Shown here: positions 1 to 11,240 of the stretch, in pieces
Numbering within the stretch: the first letter of the stretch is position 1
How the letters are laid out: every line of letters begins with the position of its first letter
From: Avena insularis
Lineage: Eukaryota; Streptophyta; Magnoliopsida; Poales; Poaceae
DNA: 64,000 nucleotides
Reading direction: 5' to 3'
Assembly (NCBI GenBank): GCA_023614405.1
Contig: CM042692.1
Span: 117,855,503 to 117,919,502, forward strand
Made by a program: the position numbers and the translations under genes
Notes under the pieces: model-generated
Databases searched by the model: none
Told to the model about the DNA's origin: nothing
The model's input: only the letters and a program-made list of their open reading frames with translations

Positions 1-1850
1 AAGAATTGGATCCATCCCAACCCATATGAGCTAGAGGTAAAAACCCAAAGGAAAAACAATTGCAAGCTCATGGATAATGGAATGGTGGAAAGATGGGGTG
101 ATGACAAGAAAGGTGGTGGAGTTAACAAAAGAGATGCCCCCAACTCAACTTGGGCATTTGAACAATATATCAAGAACCAAATACAATATCAAGAGGCAAA
201 TACAATTAATAATGCATATGAGATAAGAACCAAATAGAAAAGGGTTTTATATAATGCTCAAATGCAAGGAGGCATGATGACATGAGCATGATGTAATTAT
301 GATGCAACAATTATATATTTGAAGTAGCCATTATATTACTAGACCAAGTAGCATTACAATTGTTAGACAATTGGGATGCTACAATAGCTGTGAGATTCTA
401 CACATTTTTTATGGCTTTTATTGATGGTTTTTTCCCGGATTTGATCATTTTCTGGCTTTACCTAACGCTAATACTTCGGTAGCGAAGAAAACTTGGTTTT
501 TAATGTGTGTTTCAGGTTCTGAACGTCAACAAAAGGATTTAACTAGAGAAACACAATATTCTGGAGAAAACAAGCAAGTCTCACTTTGAAAGCACGCGAG
601 GGGAGCTCAAAGAAGCTTTAACAAGCAACTATACGGCGGGAATATTTTTCCGGCCGTATAGTTGCTGCCGCCTCTGTCCTGTCAAAAGGGACAACTTCCA
701 TGAAGAGACCGAGGATGAAAACACAACATAGCAGTCGCCATACCATCCAGAATGGAGAAAGAAGAGATCCGGAGAAGAAGGGGAAGATGTTCTTCATCTT
801 GCTCCACGATCTTTGTCCTCCTAGCCAATACACCCCCATAGCCACTACTTGTACTTGAGAGAGAGGGATCTTGACCTTGCAAGACTAGGGTTTGAGATTG
901 TTTCTTCCCATCTTGAATTGTGTTGGATATTTTTCTATTCTTATTGTGGATCTCCACGGTAATATAAAGACAAATTCCCTTTATTTAATTATATCTATGA
1001 TCCGTTCTTATCTCATGTGTGAGTAAGTTCCTTAGGCATGGGAGATGTAGGGGATTGGTGAGATGTGATGTGCCTTCATATATTTTACATTAGTTTGTGA
1101 TTGATTCTAATTACTATATTATGTGTGCTTGACTATCTGTGGGATGCCTAATGCTTGTTGTCCAATTAAGGGCCTAGACAACCTTATGCTTTGTTCTACA
1201 TAGATAAGACCTTGTTTACTAGTGCACCGGCGACCCCCGGGTGACACGGGGATATCAATGGAAAGCTAGTAGACTCGAGGATAACAAGGAACCACTGTGC
1301 TTATTGCGTTAGTCCGATGAAAGGAGCTTAATCGCTAAGCGACCTGAACGGTCTTAATCGTCTAGTCTCTGACCATGGTTTTGGTAACAGGCTAGTAGGA
1401 TTATTGAAGTTGGGATGAAATCTACGAAGAGGAGTTCCGGCTAATTATGAGTTTCTCTCCTACACATATATCTATAAGATTATAATTGTTACATTTAACA
1501 TTCGTCCACCTAGCACATTCACTATCACCATGAACTGAATCTCCCCACACCTTCTTTCGCCATCTGTAGGAAACAACAAACAACCAAGCCGTTCTTTACT
1601 TTTATGCTTTATATTTGTGAATTTTACTTTTTAGTTTTATTTAAATACATCTCATTTAATCAAAACCCCATTCCTATTTCAACACTTGCAGTCAATTCAC
1701 TTGAAGATCTATGACAACTTTGGGTGTGACAGAGACTTCACCCATAAACATTTACCTTTGGGCTCCCTGTGGGATCGATATCTGAACTTCAGAACTAGCT
1801 ACAAACGATCTGTGCTCTTGCAGACATCAGTTAGCAACAACTAGCATGGT
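1..1850. repeat. unresolved retroelement-like sequence
   Basis: No convincing coding region is visible; the open frames are short and overlap each other. The texture resembles LTR and leader DNA: T-rich stretches, CT-rich tracts around 860-960, and a GC-rich phrase near 1227-1250. The phrase GGGCTCCCTGTGGGATCGA at 1760-1778 resembles leader sequence I associate with grass Ty3/gypsy elements, but that is recall, not a search result. Family, orientation and ends are undetermined. Confidence 0.3.
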
Positions 1851-2510
1851 ATGCCTGAGTTACTAGGTAGGGTATTGATCCTCGAGTCTCTTTTGATTAA
1901 GTTCAAAATAACCACAACACACAGACAAGGTGAACAGAGCAACGGGTTCACAATTTTCTTTGCAGACAACACACATCAAGAAACACATTAGGAACATAGG
2001 CAAGCAAACAAGACCTACTAGGGGGACCAAGGAGTTAAATTCTCGCGATATAGGGGAATCCTATCTTAGGACTATTAATCCTAAATATCACGTTATTGTG
2101 GTCTAGGTCACTATGTTGCGTATGAAGCCTTTGCCGGGTCATTCGAAGCTTCTCGATAGTGCAGCACCTGATTTCTTCTGATTATGAGGACTCCGCTGGT
2201 AGAGTTATCTTGTACTCTCCTTATGTTTGTTGGTAGTTGCTTCTCTTGATCTTGTTCTCATCGTCTTCACCAGGTTCTAGGTCCTAGTTATTTGAAATCC
2301 ATATGTTTGAAATTTGGATGAGAGAATAGAATAAACCATTTCTGAAATCATTTAAATTAGAATAAGATAGGAAGTAGAATCTTTTGAAAAGCTTTGAGCA
2401 AGTTTTCAAAACCCGGTGTTTCCAAAATAGTTTTTCCTATCTAACGACCATGCTAACTAAGGTTCTCCTACAGTCAGGATGGCTCTGATACCAAGTCTGT
2501 GGGGCCCCCG
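1851..2510 (-). other. element B 5' leader, non-coding part
   Basis: On the minus strand this follows the LTR end at 2511. It contains the primer-binding site at 2481-2493, then a leader whose first bases after the PBS resemble the leader of element C (62224-62268): both read CCATCCTGAC, a few bases, then AGGAGA and TAGTTAG. No gag or pol of B is present, so B is truncated somewhere to the left, at or before about 1.9 kb. Seventeen bases separate PBS and LTR, against three in C. Confidence 0.45.
2481..2493 (-). promoter_or_regulatory. primer-binding site of element B (tRNA-Met type)
   Basis: The minus strand reads TGGTATCAGAGCC, the standard PBS complementary to the 3' end of initiator tRNA-Met used by many plant Ty3/gypsy and copia elements. 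The same word occurs in element C (62269-62281), and its first 12 bases occur in D (29468-29479). It sets the orientation of B to minus. Confidence 0.7.
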
Positions 2511-5500
2511 TGTCAACACCCGGATTTTTAAGTTCAGATGCCTATTATGCCGTACATCACAATCCCAGGATTACCATTTTTGCAAGACATAATAGAAGTG
2601 GTACTACAGTACATCATCCATTACAAACCATAATAAGGTTCTTACAAACAAAGGATCTCATGATCCAGTCTTTAATACAATCAAAGCAGCGGAAAGTGAA
2701 CATAGTGGGGCTTCATCTTCAGGGTCATAGGCAATGCCGATGATGGGAGATGATCCTAGTTTTCATAGACCTCCTGTTGTCCATCTTCCGGGTAATCCTC
2801 CTCATAGTCTGGCCATGGGAAGAGCCAGGGACAAAGCCATGAGTACTCTTTAAGTACTCGCAAACTAACATTAGTATAAGTAAGGTCAAATCTAATAGGA
2901 AACTTAAGCTCTAGGTTGGTTTTGCAAAAAGCCAGATTTATTTCATAAATCTTCAAGGGTAAAAACCTAATTTAGTTCTCTACATTACTTAAGTGGGAAC
3001 TTAGATCTCATGTCCACAACTCTGTTGTGGTCAAATCAAGTCATCTTTCAAGTCACAAATCATTTTTAAAACATCTGACAATGGAACAATATGGCCACTC
3101 CAATTGTCCATAACCATGGACGCGGCTATTCGAATAGTTTGACACTTTGTAGAGATTGTACACTTTCACCACAAAATTCGATACATCCGTCAGGAATAAC
3201 CCTGAATCATCATACTTGGTATGCGGATAATCAAACTTAACCTTTCAATTACACACCCTAGTATAGGCACCTCCCCTATGAGTTTGGCCTCCCAACCATG
3301 ACCATCTGTCATCTTGGGTACTACATAGGTGGAGATTCATCACGAGGTAGCCTCAGCTCAACCTTTTCCGCAAGGGAACCCATACTAAGACATATAAACT
3401 TCCAGTCAAGCCCTACCCAACTCAGGTATTGTGGTTGTACGGTAAAATTGGAATGGTATCGCATCCGAACCCAACCATCAGTTTTTATAAAGGGTCAAGG
3501 CTCATGCTTCAACATTTTCATCATCAACCATTGTGTTTCTCAACACATGTCAAAACATTTCAATAGAATGAATGATCATTCCATGGTTTTCATGATCATT
3601 TTCACCAAGTATTCCCATCTAAAGTGATCAAGTTTTATGCTTAGCAGTAGCCACTAAAGTTGTGGGCATTCACTAATTGAGGGTGCTAATCTGGTACAAG
3701 TATCCAAGACTAATCCTAAGATCTTGATAGTATCCATTCTAAGTAATAACTGTAGTAAAAGGGGAAAGTAAAGCTTGGAGTAAAAACTAGGAATGGTATA
3801 AGTAAAGTGAAATAACCTAGTATGCCTAATGCATCTGGTAAAAGGGCTAGCATATATAGCATGCCTAGTTCTAACTTGCACTGATAGCTTGCCTTGTTGG
3901 TTGTAGTTGTTGAAGTTTTCCTCTTGCTCCTCGAAGTACTCCTCTGTATTGAATCCCGGGTCGATACTAGCGTCTATAAATACATCCAATGTACACAATC
4001 ACCAAACAACACTTCACTACTCCTATTTAGCACACAAGGCTCATACTAGATGATCTAATATCATCTCAATCATTCCATGTTATAATGGCACATTTTTATT
4101 TCTCTTTAATGAGAAAAGTAATTTCTACTCATTGAAATTGTTTAAGATTTAATATTCTCCAACTAGAATATAGGTTCATATGGACCATGTCCTCGCCATA
4201 TATTCTCAAGATTGGGAATGTGATTTAAAAGGGTGGTCATGCATTACAAGGTTTAATATTACTATTTAATAAGATTTAAATGACTAGAAAAGCCTATATA
4301 GCCTTTTTTTAATACTAGGCCATGTTTAATATCTGTAAAACCAAATGTTTTTACGTATTCAGGTAGAGCATGGAAAATGTGATTTTTGAGAGGTGGAATC
4401 ATCTCAAAAGCATTTATAGTTTATTTTAGAAAAATGTTTGAAGTGTCAAAAGTCTCTATCTTGTTATTTTTGGTATAGGTGATCTATAATTCCAATTGGT
4501 TTGTATCCAACGGGAGTGATTAGATAATTTCAATACCTTACCAACAGAATTGGAATCATGAATTCTAGTTTAGTGAATATCTTTGAATTGATTTTTGAAT
4601 CTACTGATAGAATCTAGTTTTAACTAAAATGGAAAAATCCTATTTGAATGGGTGGGCTCTGCGTGGGAAACTAAACGGGCCGGCCCAACTTCATAGCACT
4701 GGCGTAGCTGGCTACTGACAGGCGGGTCCTACTCATCATTGACTTAACAAAGCCGAATCGATATGTTTCAATTTTAGCCCTATGATTAGAACATGATCTA
4801 ACGACTGACGTGTGTCGTCTACGTCAAACAGCTCCAGCGAGAACTGAACCCTAACATGGCGGTGGGGCTCGCATGAGGCTCACGTGGGCTCCAGCTAAGG
4901 TCGGCGATGGGGGCGAATGGGGTTGTCATCGACGGCGGTTCAAGGCGTGGTCACAGCGGCTCTTGGGGTGGTCACAATCAACGGGCTCCTTCCTCCTCTA
5001 CAACAGCGGACTCCGGCTCAATTCCGGCGGACTGGTGCTCGCCTTGCTCCGGGGAAGGGACGGTGAGGTTCTGTGGTGAGGGGGGAGTGGAATAGTGTGG
5101 AGATAGAGGTCTGGGGTGGCCTCTATTTATACACCCAGTGTGGCGGTTGGGCGGCATGATCGGGCTACTCCGGCGACACTGCTACCAGTTGCAATCGTCA
5201 CGGCGGAAGGCATGGGTCGAGGCGGTGGACTATAGTGGTCATCATCAAAGTGCTGGCACAACAAGGGGCACTCTCCATTGGCCAGGATACGTTGGTGCTA
5301 TAGGCTGGTACGCAGGCATTCGTTACTTGGGACGGTGGTCACGGGGCACGAGATGGCGAGCGATCATGTCTGGGTGCTTACTGGTGCTACGGTGGTCGCA
5401 GGTACGGGTGGAGAGAGTGAGGCACGACGTGTGCGAGTGAGGCGGTTGTGGTGCTCCGTCGTGCTCTCGGCATGGCTAGGGGTTAAATGGACGCGGCTGG

Positions 5501-6400
5501 TCTGGCTCTTTCTCGCCTCGCCGTTGGTCAAGGGTTGGTCAGGGGGTGGCGGTGAGGTCAAGGCTAGCTGTAGGACATCGTGGTAGTGGGCGGCACGACG
5601 CGCAGCGAGTAGCTCGTGCTCGACCGGCATGGACAGCACGGCATGGGCATGTCACTGGTGCAACGGTGGGCAAAGGGCTCTTCACTGCATGGCAAAGGAC
5701 TAGGGATGATCTAGGACAATTCAATGTGTTGATTGCAGTACATTTTGTGAGCAAATGACAATTCCACATAGTGAATAGTTGGTGAGGTTGTACTGTGCAT
5801 GCCAAGTGTTCAACACAATGGCCGCATGAATTCATATTTCAAATTTTTGAAAGATATTTGGTGAGTGATCTTGTTGTTTGCTTGGTAGACTGTGGTTGCT
5901 GGGATTTGTCAAGTAGAATTGATTTGAGTGGGTTTTGAGAAAGTGTGATCTATACATATGATCTTGATTCAATTTTGCACTGCCTCTTAAATAGATTTGA
6001 ATTAAGTTTCTGTCTTTTTGTAATGTTTGCTTGGATTCACCTTTACTTGTTCTAGAAAGGGGTGAAAAGATTTGGAAATGTTTCTGTTAGAAATCCTTTA
6101 CTAGGAACACTCAAAGTGGTCTAGTGGATAAGTTTGGCCAAAATGACCATTTACTTATATATCTTATTTTTGATTTTTCCTTGATTTGATTCTTCTTGGA
6201 TTTGATCTAGATGATGTAGTATTCATCTTTGAACCAGACCTTATCATTTGTAACCATCAAACATGGCAATTGCAATCATTCATACACTAATGCAAATCAC
6301 ACATACACTCTTATTAGTTTAATCCTAAAAGTTTTTGTTAACCCTAAACTTGGGTGATTAGAGCTTTATAAGCTTGATTAATATTTTTTGGGATGTTACA
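2511..6400 (-). repeat. long LTR of gypsy element B (5' LTR, minus orientation)
   Basis: Read on plus, it starts TGTCAACACC and ends GGATGTTACA. On minus this is TGTAACATCC to GGTGTTGACA, a proper TG...CA LTR of about 3.9 kb. The tRNA-Met PBS lies just beyond its 3' end, so this is the 5' LTR. It is clearly related to the LTRs of element C through most of its length (for example 3080-3300 against 62850-63060) but is diverged from them and lacks the 43-bp tandem repeat of C. A GC-rich block (about 4.65-5.7 kb) surrounds the TATA box. Short open frames inside it have no recognisable product. Confidence 0.75.
5123..5131 (-). promoter_or_regulatory. probable TATA box of LTR B
   Basis: The minus strand reads TATAAATAG within GTGTATAAATAGAGG, close to the plant TATA consensus. 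It lies in the GC-rich part of the LTR at the position equivalent to the TATA box of LTR C. If functional, U3 would be about 1.27 kb (6400 to 5132) and transcription would start roughly 30 bases to the left. The start site is inferred. Confidence 0.5.
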
Positions 6401-6632
6401 CACCGGATTAATCCGTCGAGAATCCCTGTTATGCACACCACCACGATCCCATGATCAATCAGTCATGGCACATAACCAACAAGTATCAAAGTAAACATCA
6501 AATTCTTAAGCGGATACAAGTCATACCTTAATGTCATTATGGCTACATCAATCAACATCAACGGAACTTTATCAAGTGCAAAGCCCGAGCCATGCCTTCA
6601 CCTACAGGGAACTGACTTGGAGAACATCCTAG
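6401..6632 (-). repeat. fragment of S-family LTR (S0)
   Basis: From about 6412 this matches the start of the S sequence seen at 18164, 25759 and 45800 (same order of words: CACACCACCACGATCC, then CATGGCACATAACC, then ATACAAGTCATACC). It is more diverged than the three tandem copies are from each other. It abuts LTR B directly on the left, and CACTACAAGAAAAG interrupts it on the right at 6633, where the other copies read CTCGCATAG. The first bases (6401-6411, CACCGGATTAA) are absent from the three tandem copies. Confidence 0.6.
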
Positions 6633-6879
6633 CACTACAAGAAAAGTTTCCTTCCGCAATGACTTGGCCTGACGGTCGTTGTAGAGGGCGCGTCTTCCGC
6701 AACAAAATTCTCGGCTCGGCCATGGCCGATGGAAAGTTTTTTTTTGGTTTTACGGCCCTCTACTGTGATGCATCCGCTAAAAACATGGAGGAAGCTCGGC
6801 TGGCATACGACAGAAGCAAGATTTTCGTTTCCTCGCGCGATGTTGACTCGCCAAAGTCTTTTGAGGCATGTGGGTCCCG

Positions 6880-7960
6880 GACGTCAGTGTCTCTAGCGGA
6901 CCTTACTTTTCGGTCGCGCCTGCCTGATTTGAACTCGATAGCGTTGCTCGAGGCATCTGCCGTTTAGTCAGGCTGCTAGGTAACACATGTCAGCCTCTCA
7001 TTAGAAGGATTGTATGTATGATGGAATTTTTTTCCTTCGCTCGCGCTACCCTGTTCCGAAATTGATAGCATTGGTCGATGCATCTATCGTTTAATCAACC
7101 TCCTCAGACCCACATGTCATCCTCTCATTAGAAGAAACATGTGTACGATGAAATTTTTTCCTTCGCTGGCGCTACCGTGTTCCGAAGTTGATAGCGCTGC
7201 TCGACGCATCTACCGTTTCCAACCTCCTGAGCCCCACATGTCATCCTCTCATTAGAAGAAACATGTGTATGATGGATTTTTTCCTTCGCTCGCGTTACCC
7301 TGTTCCGAACTTGATAGCGCTATTCGATGCATCAACCGTTTAATCACCCCGTTGGGCCCCACATGTCATCCTCTCATTAGAAGAAATATGTGTATGATGG
7401 ATTTTTTACCCTCTGTCGTGCCTTCGTGTTCCGAACTTGATAGTGTTGCTCGCTCCATCAGCCGTTTATTCAGGCTGGTGGGTCCCTTATGTCAGCCTCA
7501 CATTAGAAGAATCGTGGGTATGATGGAATTTTTTTCTTCTCTAGCGCTACCCTGTTCTGAACTAGATAGTGTTGCTCGACGAATCTGCCGTTTGCCCATG
7601 CTGCTGGGTCCCCCATTTCAGCCTCTCATTACAAGAAACATGTGCATGCTGAAATGTTTTCTCACTCGCGCCTCCCTGTTTCGAACTGGCAACGTTGCTC
7701 GATGCGGCATCTATATAAGGTCGGGCTGCTGGGTCCAACATATCAGCCTCTCTGTAAATGAAATGTGCGTATGCTAGAATTTTTTTGGCCATGTCCATTG
7801 TATTGACCTTGGCAACTTGATGGGTCCTAGTTGTCAACCACGTCTGTGCAGGAAACATGTCTATGCTAGGTCCCAGCTGAGAGCCTCTATTTGAAAGAAA
7901 CGTGTGTATGTTGGACTATTTTTTCGGGTCCCAGATGTCAGCCTTAGAGTACCAAAAATG
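6880..7960 (+). repeat. about 125-bp degenerate tandem repeat
   Basis: The word CATTA(G/C)AAG recurs at 6999, 7126, 7250, 7375, 7501 and 7627, a spacing of 124-127 bases, within a unit of common order: ACATGTCATCCTCTCATTAG, a T-run, CTGTTCCGAACTTGATAG, GCTCGACGCATC, CCGTTTAATC. More degenerate units flank these on both sides (about 6870 and 7743-7890). The long open frame at 7265-7777 exists because a period near 126 is divisible by three; it is not considered a protein gene. Confidence 0.7.
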
Positions 7961-9035
7961 CTCATAACGGCCGAATTAAAAAGATTTTAGACTAACTCGG
8001 GGCGGATGCCCTATTCGTCATGGCTTATATTTCATGGACTCACTCATAAATTGAATGGGCTATCGTCGGTGTCCACAAGACCACGAAAAGGCCGAATTAG
8101 AAGGTATTGGTCTCTGCTTGGGGCTGATAGGCTAATTTCATGGGCTATGCTTGGGTCTGTTGGGTCCGACATGTCATCTTCTCTATAAGTGCAACGTGTG
8201 TATGATGGACTTTTTTTGGCCGCTCCGCTATTTTCACTATGGCATTCGTGTATGGTCTTACTGCTAGGGCCCTTATGTCAGCCTCTCTGGCATGTTCTGG
8301 CTTGTGGGTCCCTGATGCAGCCTTGTTTGTTCTGTCTGGTGGGTCCCTAATGCGAGCCTCTCTGTACAAGTATTTAAATTTTTTTAAACCCACCCTCAAA
8401 ATAAACTCCAGGGACGCTGCATGCTGGTGGGTCCGTGATGTTAGCCTCTCCGTAATGCGATATTGCTAGAAAAAAAGTAAACCCAAGATACACACACACA
8501 AAGGCGATTTGAACAAAAGACCTTCAAATCAAATAAACGTAAACTGAGTGCGTTTCCACTACAATAAATATATTTATAGAAAAAATATCATTAAACTTTT
8601 ATTAGTACTACAAATTCTATATTAGTCTTCTTAAAATATTTTGTGTATCTATGTTTATCTCTTTTAAATATAAAAGGGCAGCGCTCCTGGCATCTCAATT
8701 TATAAAATGCCGCATAATGGGGTATTTTCTTAAAAGCAAGGGTAGGCAGAGTTTTTTTATTATGAGAGGTTGGGGGCAATGCCCAAAAGGCCGAATTAAA
8801 AAGTGTTTGGCTATTGCTCTATGTGGGTTATATTCCATAGGCTATGCTGCATGGACTTCATTCTCAAATTTCACTGGGCTATGCTCAGCAGTCCGCTGAC
8901 CCCTAAAAGGCCGAACTAATATGTTCTCGGCTATCCTCCATGGGCACCTTTCTAAAATTTTGCTGGGCTATGGTCAGTAGTCCCTGACCCCGAAAAGACT
9001 GAATTAAATTGTTTTGGGCTAAAGAGGGGCCGAAT
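7960..9035 (+). repeat. dispersed GGCCGAATTA-containing repeat
   Basis: A second motif family follows the first: GGCCGAATTA or close variants at about 7969, 8090, 8789, 8909, 8995 and 9026. It is usually preceded by AAAA and followed within 60-90 bases by GGGCTATG-type words. Spacing is irregular (about 120 bases within pairs). A patch of AT-rich sequence with no repeats (8470-8760) lies in the middle. Probably part of the CACTA subterminal region. Confidence 0.5.
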
Positions 9036-9041
9036 GAGCTA

Positions 9042-9164
9042 CTCCCTCCGATCCAAATTAATGTTCCCGGATTTGGCTACATTCGGACATATCTAGCACT
9101 AAAACATGACTAGATATGTCAGAATCTAGACAAATGTGAGAACATTAATTTGGATCGGAGGGAG
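9042..9164. mobile_element. Stowaway-type MITE 1
   Basis: A 123-bp element with terminal inverted repeats of about 22 bp: CTCCCTCCGATCCAAATTAA on the left and its near-perfect complement on the right. It is flanked by TA at 9040-9041 and 9165-9166. The internal sequence is also partly self-complementary (GACATATCTAG against CTAGATATGTC), so the transcript could fold into a long hairpin. These are the hallmarks of grass Stowaway (Tc1/mariner-mobilised) MITEs. Confidence 0.88.
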
Positions 9165-9166
9165 TA

Positions 9167-10920
9167 CTAGATTTCTTCTCCTAGTTAAGAGAAATTGCAT
9201 TGTGATGTGCTTTGCCGTATTCGAAACAAATACCTCAGTGAGGGTGGGGGAAAAGCGATTGTTCTTTTTGGCAGATATTCATGTCAAAATTTAGCAGTAC
9301 AGAATAAGGTAAAAAATTATCAACAGATTCGAAGTTCATATTCGGGAGCACTTGACCAATTCAGCAGCATTTCAAAAGTGACCAATGCAGCAATACAGAC
9401 AATGAAATACAATACCAGTACATCAGTATTAGTTGCAAAAATGCTTTAGTAATAACAACGAGAGAACATTTGAGAGATTCAGTAGCTTTCCTGCTTGAAA
9501 ATCAATAGCAGTACAGAAAGAATCAGTTCTTATTCTAGCTAAAAAAACATTGGTGCTTGATCAGTTTGGCCTGTTCTATGAATAAACTCAACCATTGGAT
9601 CAAGCAAAACTGACGATCAAGTCTGCTTCTATGTAAGTACCTCCTTCTTACGCCAATGCCTGTGTGACCGCCCATAGCAACCCAACATGCCCAAGACTCA
9701 TCCAAATAATTTTAACAATGCTAAGTTTCAAAAGAAAAGCAAGGCAATCTGATGCACTTCATCTAACCAAGTACTAGTACATCACAGTTTGTTCTACAAA
9801 ATATTATAGTAATAGTAACGACAGAACATTTGACAGATTCAGTAGCATTTGAAAGATTCAGTAGTATAGAATAAGACCGTAAAAATATCTGATAGATTTC
9901 TGGTTCATATTTAGCAGCACTTGACAGAGTCAGCACAATATTTTAAAGTGGCCGGTTGTGGCAATACATAGACAGTGACCAAAAGAATTGATAGATTCAG
10001 CAATGCGAACATTGAAATTCAATAGATGTAGCAAGGTCAAATTCAAAAGGAAAGCGAGACCATATTCTGCACTCGACCGGTCGATCTGAACAAGTACCGA
10101 ACAAATCTTTTGATAGGTTCAATAGCATTTGAAAGATGCAGTAGTGCATAATAAGAAAGAAAAATATCGACAGATTCACAGTTCAGATTCAGCGTCACTT
10201 GGACATATTCAGTGGAATTTCAAAGTGACTGATTCAGTTTGTCCTTTTGTCCGTACACTCGATCGTTGGATCAAGAAAAACTAGCGATCAAGTCTGCTTT
10301 TTTGTGCATGCCTCCTTCTCGCATCAATGCCTGTGTGACCTCCATAGGCTTCTCAAAATTCCCAAAGCCTCATCAAGATTATGAGTTTATGACAAGGCCA
10401 AGCTACAAAAGAAAAGCAAGACCATCTACTGCACTTGATCTAAACAAGTAGTAGTACATCAGTATTAGTTCTATAAAATGCCAAGTTCCAAAAGAAAAGC
10501 AAGACAATCTGCTGCACTTGATCTAAACAAGTACAAGTACATCACAGTTAGTCCTACAAAATATTGAATTGTACGTACTAACAGTAACAAAAGAACATTT
10601 GACAAATTCAGTAGCATTTAAAAGATTCAGCAATACAGAATAAGACCGAAAAAATATCGACAAATTCCCAGTTCATATTCACCAGCACTTGACAGATTCC
10701 TAGTTCATATTCAGCAGCACTTGATAGATTCAGCAACATTTCAAACTGACCGAATTAGTAGTACACAGACAATAATTGACAGATTCAGCAATGCACACAT
10801 TAAAATTCAATAGATATAGCGAGGCCTGATTCAAAAGTAAAGTGAGACCATATTCTACACTTCATCGGTCGATCTGAACAAGCACCAGCACATAGTTATT
10901 ATTGTAAAATAGGTTAGCAG
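9167..10920. repeat. AT-rich field of imperfect direct repeats
   Basis: No gene is seen. Blocks recur in degraded form: one around 9600-9800 returns at about 10265-10440 and again in part at 10480-10565 (GATCAAGTCTGCTT, GCCAATGCCTGTGTGACC, AAAGAAAAGCAAG, CACTTGATCTAAACAAGTA, ACATCACAGT). A core like GACAGATTCAGTAGCA or AGATTCAGCA occurs more than ten times with variable spacing. The order of blocks is scrambled, which suggests repeated local duplication followed by decay. Confidence 0.5.
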
Positions 10921-11240
10921 AGAAAGAACTCCATAGAAAATACTCAGAATTACCTTAAGCTAGGAGTCACGTCTCACAAAATGATAAGTACTAGTACATA
11001 CAATAGGTATTACTACAAAATACATTAGAAGTAGTTGAACTCCATAAAAATACTCCTAAGAACAACTACTAAGAATAGGTAGTAAGTCTTTCTAGCAGTT
11101 CAAATACTCCAATGAACATTAAGATGTTTTTGTCTCACTCATGAATCCTATTAATCCAAAGACAGTATTCCAGGGTGAACACCGATGGTCGACGAGCGAC
11201 CAAGTGCGACATTAGCACCGGCAGGAGCCACTGCAGCTCA
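10921..11240. other. no recognised feature
   Basis: AT-rich, no coding region or clear repeat. The segment just left of 11241 may hold the frameshifted 3' end of the SINA-like remnant, because an alternative minus frame stays open there. Confidence 0.3.

Larger units (their letters stand above)
6633..9035 (+). mobile_element. CACTA-type transposon end with subterminal repeats
   Basis: At 6633 the S-family LTR is interrupted by CACTACAAGAAAAG, the terminal inverted repeat form of grass CACTA (En/Spm) transposons. It is followed by GC-rich DNA and then arrays of degenerate repeats, as expected for CACTA subterminal regions. No transposase is visible. No matching terminus (TTCTTGTAGTG) was found further right, so the element is truncated or its right end is unrecognisable; 9035 is only where the repeat texture stops. 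The 142-codon open frame at 6539-6967 spans the junction and is not a gene. Confidence 0.55.

Noticed and set aside
4873..5835. Cluster of overlapping ORFs on both strands in LTR B, and the equivalent in LTR C (54903-55858) and LTRs of D (27114-27643, 36500-37029).
   Set aside because: GC-rich LTR promoter/leader sequence gives long chance frames; no domain, and frames differ between families.
6539..6967. 142-residue ORF starting in S0.
   Set aside because: It spans the CACTA insertion junction at 6633, so it cannot be an ancestral gene.
7265..7777. 170-residue ORF with internal protein repeats.
   Set aside because: It exists because the DNA tandem repeat has a period near 126 bases; adjacent units break the frame.
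8553..8566. CCACTACAATAAAT as a second CACTA terminus.
   Set aside because: Wrong orientation for a right end and differs from the left terminus after CACTACAA; no target duplication.
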